A program made the translations under genes and the position numbers. Shown here one piece after another: positions 18,312 through 27,764 of a DNA stretch of 64,000 bases; positions within the stretch are counted from its first letter, which is position 1, and each line of letters starts with the position of its first letter. The stretch is from Novosphingobium sp. GTDB taxonomy: Bacteria > Pseudomonadota > Alphaproteobacteria > Sphingomonadales > Sphingomonadaceae. The notes beneath the pieces were generated by a model. That model saw nothing but the letters and a program-made list of their open reading frames with translations. It did no database searches and was not told where the DNA came from. Location: the NCBI RefSeq assembly GCF_027489515.1, contig NZ_JAIXZS010000052.1, positions 50,679 through 114,678 of the forward strand. The letters run 5' to 3'.

Positions 18312-20570
18312 TCAGAACTTCACGCTGCCACGCACGCCCACAGTGCGCGGGGCCTGGAACTGGTAGGTGTTCGCACCCGCGTTGAAGTTCTGCGTCGCGT
18401 AGGCCAGAACCTGCTTGTTGAAAATGTTGCGTACGTAGGCCGAGATTTCCCAGAAGCTGTTGTTCGGCTGGAACTTGATGTTGGCGTTGGCCAGCACATA
18501 GTCCCACGAGCGCGTGTCGACCGTGTTGAACACCCCATAGTAGAAGTCCGAGGAGTACTTCGCGTCGATCCGCGCGGTGAACGTGCCGAACGAGACGGGC
18601 ACGTCCTGCTCGATCGAACCCGATGCCGTGAATTCCGGCGCATTCGGCAGGCGGTTGCCGCTGATATCCACCGAAACCGGCGGATTGGCGCCAGTGTTGA
18701 TCCGGATGCCATCACCGAACTTGGTGTGCAGGTAGGCCGCGTTGAGGTTCACGCGGGTGGTCTTGCTGGCAAGTGCGGTAAGGCTGCCTTCGATGCCGAA
18801 CACTTTGGCGCTGCCGACGTTGAACACGCCGGAGCCGCTGGAGGTCGCGTCGGTGAACTGCGAACCCTGGTAGCCCTTGTAGTCGAAGTAGAACACCGCG
18901 GCATTCAGCTGCAGGGTGTTGCCCATCAGCGAGTTCTTGGTGCCGATTTCGAACGCGTCCAGCTTCTCGGGACCGTAATCCACCGAAGGTGCGCTGCCGT
19001 TCGAATTGAACCCGCCGGACTTGTAGCCGCGGTCATACTTTGCGTAGACCAACGTGCCCGGTGCGGGACGGTAGTTGAGGCCGACGTGCCAGGTCGGCTG
19101 ACCCTGGCTGAGGTTGCCGTTGCCCGGCGTTGTCAGCGGGAACGGCGGGCAGGTGCCCGGCGCGGGGAAGCCGTTGCCGCACAGCGGGAAGGCGAGCGCG
19201 GGCAGGCTGAGCACCGCGTTGCCGGTGCGCACCTTCTTGTCCCAGGTATAGCGGCCACCAAGGCTGAGCTGCAGCTGGTCGGTCATGTTGTATTCGACCT
19301 GGCCGAACAGCGCCTGCGAGCGCGTCAGGATGTTGTAGTCGAACTTGATGCCATAGCGGTTCGACTGGTCGGCATTCGGCAGCCCGCTGAGGAAGCCGCC
19401 CGGCGCGAAAGGACCGGTCATGTCGAGGTTGAAGATCCCCGAGTTGACCACGTTCTTTTCCTGGAAATAGAAATAGCCCGCCTGGAAGAACAGCTTGCCG
19501 CCCTTGTTGTTGCTCACGCGGAATTCGTGGTTCCAGGTCTTGGGGGTTTCCTGCTGGCGGAACTGGCGATTGGCCGGATAGCCGCTGGTGGCATCAAGCC
19601 GGTTGCGCCAGTCGGCGCTGTCATAGCCGCCCGAATAAATGAAGTTGAGGCCCATGTCGGTGCTGTAGGCCGCTTCCCAGCGCACGCGGTCGCTGTCGAG
19701 CTTGGTCATTGTCGGCGCGAAGCTGGTGAAGGTCTTCGCCTTGCCGAATTCGGGCGTTGGGCCGCCGAGCGGGCCGCGGAACTGCGCGTCACCGTTCACG
19801 TCGCGGTTGTCGTGCTGGTAGGAAACCCACAGCGAAAGGCCATTATCGCCCTTGTAGAGTGCCTGGATGCGGCCCGACTTGAAGTTCTCGTCATCGCCAT
19901 CGAACGCGGGGCCGGCCGACTTGCGATAGCCTTCGTGGCTCAGGATCGTGCCCGAGGCGCGGACAGCGAAGCCTGGTGCTAGCTGGACGTTGACGCCCGC
20001 TTCGCCGTTGAAGGTCTTGTAGTTGCCGGCTTCGATGCTGCCGTAGGCGCCGGTACGCATTTCGGGGCGGTTGGTGACGATGCTGACGAGACCGCCGGTC
20101 GAGTTGCGGCCCTGAAGCGTGCCCTGCGGGCCCTTGAGCACTTCGATGCGCGCCACGTCATAGAACGAGGAGCTGATCGAGAAGGAACGGTTCACGAAGA
20201 AGCCGTCGCGCGTGATCGGCACGGAAGGATCGCCGATTTCGGTCACGTCGGTTGAGGCAATGCCGCGCACCGCGACATAAGCCGCGCCGGTCGAGTTCGT
20301 GACGTTCACGCTGGGGTCGATCTGGGCGAGGTCGCGCACCGTGTTGACGCCCTGATCCGCGAGCGCAGCGCCGGTATAGACGTTGAGCGCGATCGGGGTG
20401 TCCTGCGCGCTGGAGGCGACGCGGTTGGCGGTCACGACGATTTCGCCGAGGCCTTCGGCGGGCTTCGCGGCATCGGTGGCCGCAGCAGCGGCGTCCTGCG
20501 CGTGGGCAGGCGCGGCCAGCGCGAACAGGCTCGCGCCCAGCAGGAATGCAGCAGCAGTGGTGGGCTTCAT
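18312..20570 (-). CDS. TonB-dependent outer-membrane receptor
   Basis: This 752-residue receptor has a signal peptide (AAAFLLGASLFALAAPAHAQ), the TonB box GEIVVTANRV and plug motifs (VRDLAQIDPSVNV, RIEVLKGPQGTLQGRNSTGG). A long beta-barrel follows, ending in a terminal strand VGVRGSVKF. The plug wording GRNSTGG is typical of sphingomonad receptors for plant or aromatic compounds as well as iron chelates. A Fur-like sequence lies about 43 bp upstream of the start, so iron regulation is possible. The gene is monocistronic, convergent with groEL and divergent from lepA. Confidence 0.93.
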   Translation of the reverse strand: MKPTTAAAFLLGASLFALAAPAHAQDAAAAATDAAKPAEGLGEIVVTANRVASSAQDTPIALNVYTGAALADQGVNTVRDLAQIDPSVNVTNSTGAAYVAVRGIASTDVTEIGDPSVPITRDGFFVNRSFSISSSFYDVARIEVLKGPQGTLQGRNSTGGLVSIVTNRPEMRTGAYGSIEAGNYKTFNGEAGVNVQLAPGFAVRASGTILSHEGYRKSAGPAFDGDDENFKSGRIQALYKGDNGLSLWVSYQHDNRDVNGDAQFRGPLGGPTPEFGKAKTFTSFAPTMTKLDSDRVRWEAAYSTDMGLNFIYSGGYDSADWRNRLDATSGYPANRQFRQQETPKTWNHEFRVSNNKGGKLFFQAGYFYFQEKNVVNSGIFNLDMTGPFAPGGFLSGLPNADQSNRYGIKFDYNILTRSQALFGQVEYNMTDQLQLSLGGRYTWDKKVRTGNAVLSLPALAFPLCGNGFPAPGTCPPFPLTTPGNGNLSQGQPTWHVGLNYRPAPGTLVYAKYDRGYKSGGFNSNGSAPSVDYGPEKLDAFEIGTKNSLMGNTLQLNAAVFYFDYKGYQGSQFTDATSSGSGVFNVGSAKVFGIEGSLTALASKTTRVNLNAAYLHTKFGDGIRINTGANPPVSVDISGNRLPNAPEFTASGSIEQDVPVSFGTFTARIDAKYSSDFYYGVFNTVDTRSWDYVLANANIKFQPNNSFWEISAYVRNIFNKQVLAYATQNFNAGANTYQFQAPRTVGVRGSVKF

Positions 20571-20612
20571 GGTTCTCCCCCTCGGATTGGAATCTTATGA
20601 ACAGATTAGATT

Positions 20613-20631
20613 AGTAATGATTATTCTAATA
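20613..20631. promoter_or_regulatory. Possible Fur-like operator upstream of the TonB receptor
   Basis: AGTAATGATTATTCTAATA matches about 12 of 19 positions of the classical Fur consensus and sits in the AT-rich promoter region of the receptor gene. The match is partial, so this is a candidate only. Confidence 0.3.
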
Positions 20632-20794
20632 TTGAAAGCCGAAACGGACGTCAATATCCTCCCGCAACGTCATGGAAGTGCGGCGGCGAAGATGGGCCGG
20701 CAAGGCAACGGCCTGTCCTACATCCGCCTGATCTGCCAGTGTGCGCGCATGGCGCAGAAACCTGCACGATCCTGGCCAGACCTCGCAGGAAGCC

Positions 20795-20813
20795 TGATCG
20801 GCTCGGCCGATCA
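20795..20813. promoter_or_regulatory. Perfect 8-3-8 palindrome in the lepA upstream region
   Basis: TGATCGGC-TCG-GCCGATCA is an exact inverted repeat. Its length and symmetry fit a dimeric repressor site, or a hairpin in the lepA leader about 125 bp before the start codon. Confidence 0.35.
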
Positions 20814-20937
20814 AGGGCCACACACTGATCGAATGCCATTATTCCTCAGGGCAGTGTCAACTGTGTCAACCTGGCAAGGCCGGACCCGTCCGGATGGGCC
20901 TGATGACACTGGCGCCGCACACTGCTAACGGCGCGGC

Positions 20938-22740
20938 ATGACCGACCTTTCGCTGATCCGCAATTTTTCCATTATCGCGCACATCGACCACGGCAAGTCG
21001 ACGCTCGCTGACCGCCTGATCCAGTACACCGGCGGCCTCTCCGAGCGTGAGATGAGCGAGCAAGTCCTTGATAATATGGACATTGAGCGTGAGCGTGGGA
21101 TCACCATCAAGGCGCAGACCGTCCGGCTCGATTACACCGGCAAGGACGGCAAGACCTATCAGCTCAACCTGATGGACACGCCGGGCCACGTGGACTTCGC
21201 CTACGAAGTGAGCCGCAGCCTCGCCGCCTGCGAAGGCGCGCTGCTGGTGGTCGATGCGGCGCAGGGCGTGGAAGCGCAGACGCTCGCCAACGTCTACCAG
21301 TCGATCGAGCACGACCACGAGATCGTTCCCGTCATCAACAAGATCGACTTGCCCGCCGCCGAACCCGAAAAGGTGCGCGCGGAGATCGAGGAAGTGATCG
21401 GCATCGATGCGAGCGAGGCCGTCCTCACCAGCGCCAAGTCCGGCATCGGCATCGAGGAAGTGCTCGACGCGATCATCGCGCGCATCCCCCCGCCGGGTGG
21501 CGACCGCACTGCACCGCTCAAGGCCATGCTGGTCGATAGCTGGTACGACCCCTACCTCGGCGTCGTCATTCTCGTGCGCGTCATCGACGGCGTCATCAAG
21601 AAGGGCCTCCAGGTCAAGTTCATGGCCGGCGGCACCGAACACCTGATCGACCGCGTCGGCTGCATGCGGCCCAAGCTGCAAGTGCTCGACGAGCTGGGGC
21701 CGGGTGAAATCGGCATCATCACCGCGCAGATCAAGGAAGTCGCGCAGGCCCGCGTGGGTGACACGATCACCACGGTCAAGCAGGGCGCGACGCAGGCGCT
21801 GCCGGGCTTCAAGGAAGTCCAGCCGGTGGTGTTCTGCGGCCTGTTCCCGGTCGATGCGGCGGACTTTGAAAAGCTGCGCGAAAGCATCGGCAAGCTGCGG
21901 CTGAATGATGCCAGCTTCTCGTTCGAGATGGAAAGCAGCGCGGCACTCGGCTTCGGTTTCCGCTGCGGTTTTCTCGGCCTCTTGCATCTGGAGATCATCC
22001 AGGAACGCCTCAGCCGCGAATACGACCTCGACCTCATCACCACCGCGCCCTCGGTGGTCTATCGCCTGACGATGACCGACGGCACGGTGAAGGAACTCCA
22101 CAACCCCTCCGACATGCCCGATCCGGTCAAGATCGCGGAAATGGAAGAACCGTGGATCAAGGCTACGATCTACACGCCCGACGAATACCTCGGCTCGATC
22201 CTCAAGCTCTGCCAGGACCGCCGCGGCATCCAGACCGGCCTGACTTACGTTGGCGGGCGGGCGCAAGTGACATATGAACTGCCGCTCAACGAAGTGGTGT
22301 TCGATTTCTACGACCGCCTGAAATCGATCAGCCGCGGCTACGCGAGCTTCGACTACGAGCAGATCGGCCTGCGCGAGGGCGATCTCGTGATGATGAACAT
22401 CCTCGTGAACAACGAGCCGGTCGACGCACTGAGCATGGTCGTCCACCGCAGCCAGGCCGACCCGCGCGGCCGCCATCTGGTCGAGCGCCTCAAGGACCTC
22501 ATCCCGCGCCACATGTTCAAGATCCCGATCCAGGCCGCCATCGGCGCCAAGGTGATCGCGCGCGAGACGATCAGCGCCATGCGCAAGGACGTGACCGCCA
22601 AGTGCTACGGCGGCGACATCAGCCGCAAGAAGAAGCTGCTGGAGAAGCAGAAGGAAGGCAAGAAGCGCATGCGGGAATATGGCAATGTGACCATTCCGCA
22701 GGAAGCGTTTATTGCAGCGCTGAGGATGGGTGAGGAGTGA
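20938..22740 (+). CDS. lepA: Elongation factor 4 (LepA)
   Basis: This 600-residue translational GTPase opens [23 protein letters not shown] (G1), with the switch region [20 protein letters not shown] (G3) and NKIDLP (G4). The LepA-specific C-terminal domain contains [18 protein letters not shown]. LepA acts on the ribosome during initiation or stalled elongation and is nearly universal in bacteria. The length equals that of known LepA. It is transcribed alone and diverges from the TonB receptor. Confidence 0.98.
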   Translation: MTDLSLIRNFSIIAHIDHGKSTLADRLIQYTGGLSEREMSEQVLDNMDIERERGITIKAQTVRLDYTGKDGKTYQLNLMDTPGHVDFAYEVSRSLAACEGALLVVDAAQGVEAQTLANVYQSIEHDHEIVPVINKIDLPAAEPEKVRAEIEEVIGIDASEAVLTSAKSGIGIEEVLDAIIARIPPPGGDRTAPLKAMLVDSWYDPYLGVVILVRVIDGVIKKGLQVKFMAGGTEHLIDRVGCMRPKLQVLDELGPGEIGIITAQIKEVAQARVGDTITTVKQGATQALPGFKEVQPVVFCGLFPVDAADFEKLRESIGKLRLNDASFSFEMESSAALGFGFRCGFLGLLHLEIIQERLSREYDLDLITTAPSVVYRLTMTDGTVKELHNPSDMPDPVKIAEMEEPWIKATIYTPDEYLGSILKLCQDRRGIQTGLTYVGGRAQVTYELPLNEVVFDFYDRLKSISRGYASFDYEQIGLREGDLVMMNILVNNEPVDALSMVVHRSQADPRGRHLVERLKDLIPRHMFKIPIQAAIGAKVIARETISAMRKDVTAKCYGGDISRKKKLLEKQKEGKKRMREYGNVTIPQEAFIAALRMGEE

Positions 22741-22969
22741 CGAGCGCCCGAATGTAAGCGAAGATTTGCGCAGCAAACCGCAAGCTTAGATTCGATCAGG
22801 CGCCGTTCGGCCGGGGGCCGGCAAGCCTAAAGCGCAGCCGAGCCCTTCGACCACGCGGCTTTGCCGCGGCGGTGTTTTCTTGCTTGCCATTTTTTCCGGG
22901 ACCTTGCCGCCTCTTTGCTGCATTGATCCCAGCGGACCGCCAGCTTGGCGGCGGAATGGGATCGGGGCA

Positions 22970-23782
22970 TTGGCACAGACGGAAACAATCCAGAGCGCTC
23001 CGGCCAGTTCGGCAAGCATCGGTCAGTTCATTGATCGCTGGATTTACGTGGGCATGGCCTTGTTGCTCATCGCGATCGTCCTAATCGGTTTCCTGCCTGA
23101 CTCTCTTGAAAAAATCGCTGATGTGGCGGCCGGACGGCGGCCGCCGCTGCCGCTGGTGCTCCATGTTCACGCCGTGCTGATGGGTAGTTGGCTTTTGCTT
23201 TTGCTGACCCAGACGGTGTTGATGGCGCGCGGGCAAGTGCGCTGGCATATGCAGCTCGGGATGCTTGCGTTGCTGCTTGCCCCGGCCATTGTGGCGACGG
23301 GGATTGTGCTGGTGCCGATCAACGTGGCAACCAAGGTGGCCTTCAGCGCCGCTTCATCGCCCGAGGTGCGGGCGCTGTTGGAGCGGACCGTGCATGTATC
23401 GCTAAACGTCTGCCTTGTGCAGATCCGCGCGGGCCTGTGTTTTGCCCTGTTCGTCGCGCTTGCGATTGCGGTCCGAAAGACCGATGCCGGCATGCACAAG
23501 CGGCTAATGATCCTTGCGACTGTTGTTCCGCTGAGCGCAGCGTTCACGCGCATGACCTGGCTGCCGCAGACCATGCCCTACTCCTCGCTCAGTCAGCTAG
23601 CCTGGACGCCTTGCGCGGCCTTGCCCATGTTCATGTGGGACCTTTACCGCCTGCGCCGTATTCATTTGGCGTATTGGTGGTTCGCGGCGGGAATGGTGCC
23701 AAGTGGTGTGGTGGTGGCGATGCTGTGGAACACGCCCGGCTGGATCGCCTTTGCCTCGCGGTTGCTGATCGGCCCGGCTTGA
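22970..23782 (+). CDS. Multi-pass membrane protein of unknown function
   Basis: This protein of about 270 residues has roughly seven hydrophobic helices (WIYVGMALLLIAIVLIGFL, VLHVHAVLMGSWLLLLLTQ, HMQLGMLALLLAPAIVATG, CFALFVALAIAV and later ones). Conserved-looking polar residues sit inside them (HVHAVLMGSW, RWHMQLG, HKRLM). The His pairs in the membrane hint at heme or metal binding, but I do not recognise the family. The frame is open from 22880; I prefer a TTG at 22970 (LAQTETIQ) because the upstream residues look non-coding. It is the only gene between lepA and a convergent SDR. Confidence 0.65.
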   Translation: MAQTETIQSAPASSASIGQFIDRWIYVGMALLLIAIVLIGFLPDSLEKIADVAAGRRPPLPLVLHVHAVLMGSWLLLLLTQTVLMARGQVRWHMQLGMLALLLAPAIVATGIVLVPINVATKVAFSAASSPEVRALLERTVHVSLNVCLVQIRAGLCFALFVALAIAVRKTDAGMHKRLMILATVVPLSAAFTRMTWLPQTMPYSSLSQLAWTPCAALPMFMWDLYRLRRIHLAYWWFAAGMVPSGVVVAMLWNTPGWIAFASRLLIGPA

Positions 23783-23798
23783 GTGGGGGCACTACCCG

Positions 23799-23829
23799 CC
23801 ACCCCTCCTCAGAAGAGGTGGCCATTTTT
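23799..23829 (+). terminator. Imperfect hairpin with T run after the membrane-protein gene
   Basis: CCACCCCTC... pairs imperfectly with GAGGTGG (arms within 23799-23821) and is followed by CCATTTTT. It lies 17 bp past the stop codon and probably ends the transcript. Confidence 0.5.
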
Positions 23830-23894
23830 CCCTCCGTCAGCCCTGCAGGCTGCCACTTCCCCGATACAAGCTTGGGGAGAGGACCTTTGCCCCC

Positions 23895-24674
23895 TCAGCT
23901 TGCCGTAAACCCGCCGTCGACCACCAGTTCCGAGCCGGTCATGAAGGCGGCGCGGTCCGAGGCGAGGAAGGTGACGGCGTCGGCGATGTTTTGCGGCACG
24001 CCGAAGTGGCCCAGTGGGTGGCGATCCGAGAAAGCAGCGCGGGTGTCGTTTTCGCCGGTGCCGGTGGCGGCAGCGAACTGGGAGACGAGATCGCGGCCCA
24101 TGTCGGTTTCGATGATGCCGGGGTGGATCGAATTGCAGCGGATGCGCGAGGCGGCGAGTTCGACCGCGACGCCCTTGGTGAAGAGGCGGACCGCGCCCTT
24201 GCTGGCGTTGTAGCAGCTGACCAGCGGGCTGCCGACTAGGCCGGCGACCGAGGAGAGGTTGATGATCGAGGTCCCGCCGGTCCACAGGTTGGCACGTTCG
24301 GCGAGGAGCGGGACGGCGTGCTTGCAGCCGAGGAACACGCCTTCGACGTTGACGCTGTGGAGGCGGCGCCAGTCTTCGAGCGTGGTTTCGGTAAGGGGTT
24401 TGGCGAGGAACAAGCCGGCGTTGTTGACCAGGATATCGAGACCGCCGGCCGTATCGCGCGCGAAGGCCATCGTATCGATCCAGCTTTGCTCGTCGGTCAC
24501 GTCGTGCGCGCGGGCGAGGCCGCCGATCTCATCGGCAAGGGCCTCGGGCGCGGCAAGATCGGTGACGATGACGCGCGCGCCCTGCGCGGCGAGGGCGCGG
24601 GCAGACGCCTCGCCGATGCCGCGCGAGGCGCCGGTGACGAGGGCAATGCGGCCGGTGAGGTCTGTCATGGGCAT
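23895..24674 (-). CDS. Short-chain dehydrogenase/reductase (SDR)
   Basis: This classical SDR of about 259 residues has cofactor loop TGASRGIG, an acidic residue after beta-2 (VTDLA, favouring NAD), NNAGL, the catalytic Ser in INLSSVAG, and YNASK (Tyr/Lys pair). The C-terminus FMTGSELVVDGGFTAS is typical of enzymes oxidising secondary alcohols. An ATG at 24668 is an alternative, with better spacing from GGAGAG. Its stop faces the membrane-protein gene. The substrate is unknown. Confidence 0.92.
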   Translation of the reverse strand: MPMTDLTGRIALVTGASRGIGEASARALAAQGARVIVTDLAAPEALADEIGGLARAHDVTDEQSWIDTMAFARDTAGGLDILVNNAGLFLAKPLTETTLEDWRRLHSVNVEGVFLGCKHAVPLLAERANLWTGGTSIINLSSVAGLVGSPLVSCYNASKGAVRLFTKGVAVELAASRIRCNSIHPGIIETDMGRDLVSQFAAATGTGENDTRAAFSDRHPLGHFGVPQNIADAVTFLASDRAAFMTGSELVVDGGFTAS

Positions 24675-24754
24675 GTCTCTCCATCGGTTCTGTTTTCACA
24701 GCATCCTAGCGCCGATTTTGCGGATGGCCACTGGGCGGCGCCGTTTTAGCGCGG

Positions 24755-26104
24755 TCAGACCGCAGTGTGCTGGCGCATGGCCATGACTGCGATACCGATG
24801 GCGAGGCAGGACAGGCCGAGCACGGCGAAAAACGGCACGATCCCGGCCGCCACGATCACCGCGCCCATGCCGGAACCGGCCACCGCGCCGATGCGGCCAA
24901 GCGAGAGCGTGATCCCGACCCCTTGCGCGCGTATGGCGGCGGGAAATGCGTTCACCGCGAGCGAGAACAGCATGATCTGAAGCCCGGACATGAACACGCC
25001 GGCCCCGGCAAAGCCCAGCACGACCAGCGAGGTCGGGTGCAAGCCGCCGGACAGCATAGGGCCGATTGCCAGGGTGCAGGCGGTGCCAAGGACCGCCATC
25101 ACCACCATCGGCGCGCGCAGGCCGAAGCGGTCCATCATCCGCGACCCGACCAGTGCGCCGGCAATCCCGCCCAGATTGAAGGCGCCGGCGCCGAGCGAGG
25201 AAACGGCAAGATCATAGCCGAGCGATGCCAGCATGGTCGGGCCCCAGTTGAACACGAGGTAGTTCCCGAGCAGGCCAAACAGGAACGCGGCCGAGAGCGC
25301 GAGCGTATCGCGCAGCAGCGGCGGCTGGAACAGCGTCTTGATGCCGATTGTGGTTGCGGAGTCCGCAGGTGCGACGAGCGCAAAGCGGGCTGGCACATCG
25401 AAGCCCGCGGCGCGCAGCACCCTGGCGAGTTCGGCGCGGCGGCGCGGCCGGCGCATCAGGAACCGCGGCGATTCCGGGAGGAGCGCGATGAGGGCGCCGG
25501 TCACCGCGATGGTCAGCACACCGGCGGTGAGGAACAGCATCTGCCAACCATAGGCGGGCAGCAGCCATGCGGACAGCCCGCCGCCGACGAGACCGCCGAG
25601 CACGACGGCGAGCATGCTGATCGAGACCGACAGGCTGCGGCGGTTCGCCGGGGAGAACTCGGAGACCAGCGCCGTCGCGTTCGGCAGCGCGGCGCCGAGC
25701 GCGAGCGTGGAGAGGAAGCGGCAGACGGCCAGCATGGGCAGGTTATCGGCAAGGGCGGAGGCTGCCGTGGTCAGCCCGAACAGACCCGCCGCACTGATCA
25801 GCGTAGGGCGCCGCCCGGCCCGGTCACCCAGCCAGCCGCCGATGCCGCTGCCGACCGACATGATGAGCAGGCCGACCACCACCACCGGCACGAAGCTCTC
25901 GCGCGGGAGGTGCCACGCCTTCATCAGCGCGGGCATGGCAAAGCCGAGTATCTGGTTGTCCATCCCATCGAGCAGGATCGCCGCAGTGCACAGCGCGAGG
26001 ACGCGCTTCTGGTAACCGGACCAGCTGCCCTCGTCGATCAGGCGGTCTATATCGAGGCGCGGGAGATCCTCATCGGCTTCTTCGGTGATGGGGGCTACGC
26101 TCAA
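24755..26104 (-). CDS. MFS transporter, last gene of the 5-oxoprolinase operon
   Basis: This 449-residue protein has 12 predicted helices. The MFS loop 2-3 signature is GGWLGDRAGRRPTLI and an LPESPRFLMRR motif lies at the central loop, as in aromatic-acid/metabolite proton symporters. The TTG start at 26104 overlaps the TGA of pxpC (TTGA) and has GGAG seven bases upstream, so translation is coupled to the 5-oxoprolinase subunits. That placement suggests import of 5-oxoproline, pyroglutamyl peptides or a related cyclic amide; this is inferred from context only. Confidence 0.88.
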   Translation of the reverse strand: MSVAPITEEADEDLPRLDIDRLIDEGSWSGYQKRVLALCTAAILLDGMDNQILGFAMPALMKAWHLPRESFVPVVVVGLLIMSVGSGIGGWLGDRAGRRPTLISAAGLFGLTTAASALADNLPMLAVCRFLSTLALGAALPNATALVSEFSPANRRSLSVSISMLAVVLGGLVGGGLSAWLLPAYGWQMLFLTAGVLTIAVTGALIALLPESPRFLMRRPRRRAELARVLRAAGFDVPARFALVAPADSATTIGIKTLFQPPLLRDTLALSAAFLFGLLGNYLVFNWGPTMLASLGYDLAVSSLGAGAFNLGGIAGALVGSRMMDRFGLRAPMVVMAVLGTACTLAIGPMLSGGLHPTSLVVLGFAGAGVFMSGLQIMLFSLAVNAFPAAIRAQGVGITLSLGRIGAVAGSGMGAVIVAAGIVPFFAVLGLSCLAIGIAVMAMRQHTAV

Positions 26105-27105
26105 CTCGGATCTCCGCCATGGTTTGCATCGATGACGCCATCGACGAGATTGCTGGACCACAGCCGCTCGTCGAGCTGGCCGGGCTGGGTGAGTTCGCGC
26201 AGCCACGCGGTGTTGGCCGCGGCAGCGGCGCGGGCGCGGCGCAGGGCCTGGTCGGTGCCGATCACATCGAAGCGGACTGATTGGCCTGCGGGCTGCTGGG
26301 CCAGCCGGTCAACATCCGCGCCAATCAGGGTGGCGATTTTCGGGTAGCCGCTGGTGGTCTGGTGATCGGCGAGCAAGACGGTGAGCCTGCCGTCGCCATC
26401 GGCCTGCAGGCAGCCGCGCAGCGCCGGTTCGCTAGGCATCGCGATTGACGAGGGCTTGAGCAAAGCGCCGTCCAGCACGCGGCCCATCCGGTCGAAACGG
26501 GCGGAGGCGGTGAACGGGGCCTCGGCAAGGCAAGCGATGGCTTCGGCGGGAAAGTGGCGGTCTTGCGGCCCGAGAACGACGGCAAGGCGGTGCGACGGGT
26601 CTGCTGATGGCGGCGGGGCGAAAGTGCGGGGCGCGAGCGGTCGCGGTGCAGCGAAATCGAAGGCCGTGCCAGAGGTGACCGCGCCGCCGCCGAGGCCGGA
26701 GGAGGCATGGGTCGCGCGGCTGCCGAGCCAGCGCGACGCGGCATGCTCGCCGGCGAAGGCGAGATAGGTCCAGTTGCCCGATCCGGCGCGGATGCGCAGG
26801 CGCTGGCCGGGGCGGAGCGTGTCTTGACGGCAGGGCCTGGCCTCGTCGCCGTCAACGTCGGCGAGGAAGCCGCCGCCGCAGAGCGCGAAGCCGATCTCGC
26901 CTTCGTGGCAGGCGATGAGGCAGCCGCCGTGAGAGAGTTCGAACGCCCAGCCATCTGGCGTGCCGGTCAGCGCCATCGCGGCGGCAAAGGCTAGCCGGTC
27001 GACCGGGCCGGAGTGCGGCACTCCGAAGCGCATGACGCCCGTGCGGCCCCGGTCCTGGACCGTGGTGAGGGGCCCGGCGGCCTCGAAGACGATGCGGGCG
27101 GTCAT
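26101..27105 (-). CDS. pxpC: 5-oxoprolinase subunit C (biotin-dependent carboxyltransferase family)
   Basis: This 334-residue protein belongs to the PxpC/KipA/urea-amidolyase-like family: TVQDRGRTGVMRFGVPHSGPVDRLAF at the start, and ADHQTTSGYPKIATLIGADVDRLAQ near the end. With PxpA and PxpB it forms the ATP-dependent prokaryotic 5-oxoprolinase that opens 5-oxo-L-proline to glutamate. ATG 27105 overlaps the pxpB stop (ATGA), fixing the start. The reading frame continues upstream but inside pxpB. It overlaps the MFS gene by 4 bp. Confidence 0.9.
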   Translation of the reverse strand: MTARIVFEAAGPLTTVQDRGRTGVMRFGVPHSGPVDRLAFAAAMALTGTPDGWAFELSHGGCLIACHEGEIGFALCGGGFLADVDGDEARPCRQDTLRPGQRLRIRAGSGNWTYLAFAGEHAASRWLGSRATHASSGLGGGAVTSGTAFDFAAPRPLAPRTFAPPPSADPSHRLAVVLGPQDRHFPAEAIACLAEAPFTASARFDRMGRVLDGALLKPSSIAMPSEPALRGCLQADGDGRLTVLLADHQTTSGYPKIATLIGADVDRLAQQPAGQSVRFDVIGTDQALRRARAAAAANTAWLRELTQPGQLDERLWSSNLVDGVIDANHGGDPS

Positions 27106-27764
27106 TGGCCTTCGATGCGCTGGAAGCGGATCACGTCGCCCGGATCGAACAGGAAGGGCTGGGGGCGGGCGGGATCGAGGATCACCGCATCCGTATGGCC
27201 GATGACCCACCAGCCGGTCGGCATCGGCAGCGTGGTGATAAGGCACTGCGCGCCCGCGATGATCACGCTGCCGGCGGGATGGCCGCGTTCGGCGCGGGGC
27301 TTGCGAGGGAGGTGCAGCGCAGGCGGGACGCCGCCGAGGTAGGCGTAGCCGGGGGCGAACCCGTACATGAAGACGCGGTATTCGCCGGCGAGGTGCTGCG
27401 TGACGACCTCGTCTTCGGTGAGGCCGGTCGCCTTGGCGACGGCTTCCAGATCGGGGCCGCAAGCAGCATTGTAGCGGACGGGAACGATGTGTTCACGCGG
27501 GCGGCGCGTCTCGATCGTGGCGCCTTCGAGCAGGGCAAGGGCGTGCGCCGCGACACGGTCTCCCGCCGTGACGAGAGGGTCGAACAAGATCATCAGCGAG
27601 ACATAGGCGGGCACGGTCTCGACCATGCCGAGGGGCGGCTGGCTGGCCAGCGCCTGATCAAGCGCAACGACGCGTTCGTTGATCTTCGTGCTGATCTCGT
27701 CGCCGAAATCGATGAGGACCGCGCTCTCCCCCATCGGCCGGACGGATACCGGGCTCGCGCTCAC
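27102..27764 (-). CDS. pxpB: 5-oxoprolinase subunit B (KipI/allophanate hydrolase subunit 1 family)
   Basis: This 220-residue protein shows the KipI-family pattern: PMGESAVLIDFGDEI, PVRYNAACGPDLEAVA, YRVFMYGFAPGYAYLGG, LPRKPRAERGHPAGSVIIAGAQ and GWWVIGHTD. It is the partner of PxpC in the 5-oxoprolinase complex. Translation starts at a GTG (27764) that overlaps the pxpA stop (GTGA), and its own stop overlaps pxpC. Such overlaps fit stoichiometric assembly of the complex. Confidence 0.92.
   Translation of the reverse strand: MSASPVSVRPMGESAVLIDFGDEISTKINERVVALDQALASQPPLGMVETVPAYVSLMILFDPLVTAGDRVAAHALALLEGATIETRRPREHIVPVRYNAACGPDLEAVAKATGLTEDEVVTQHLAGEYRVFMYGFAPGYAYLGGVPPALHLPRKPRAERGHPAGSVIIAGAQCLITTLPMPTGWWVIGHTDAVILDPARPQPFLFDPGDVIRFQRIEGQ

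Larger units (their letters stand above)
20571..20937. other. 367-bp divergent intergenic region between TonB receptor and lepA
   Basis: No coding gene is supported here. The part next to the receptor is AT-rich and holds a Fur-like sequence (20613-20631). The middle has a perfect palindrome (20795-20813). The part next to lepA has a nine-base tandem GTGTCAACT/GTGTCAACC (20854-20871). Confidence 0.6.

Noticed and set aside
18201..19982. Rightward open frame of 593 codons opposite the second TonB receptor
   Set aside because: Antisense shadow; the receptor has a signal peptide, TonB box and plug motifs on the other strand.
24767..26347. Rightward open frame of 526 codons opposite the MFS gene
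   Set aside because: Low-complexity Arg/Gly/His-rich translation; the opposite strand has clear MFS motifs and overlapping operon starts.
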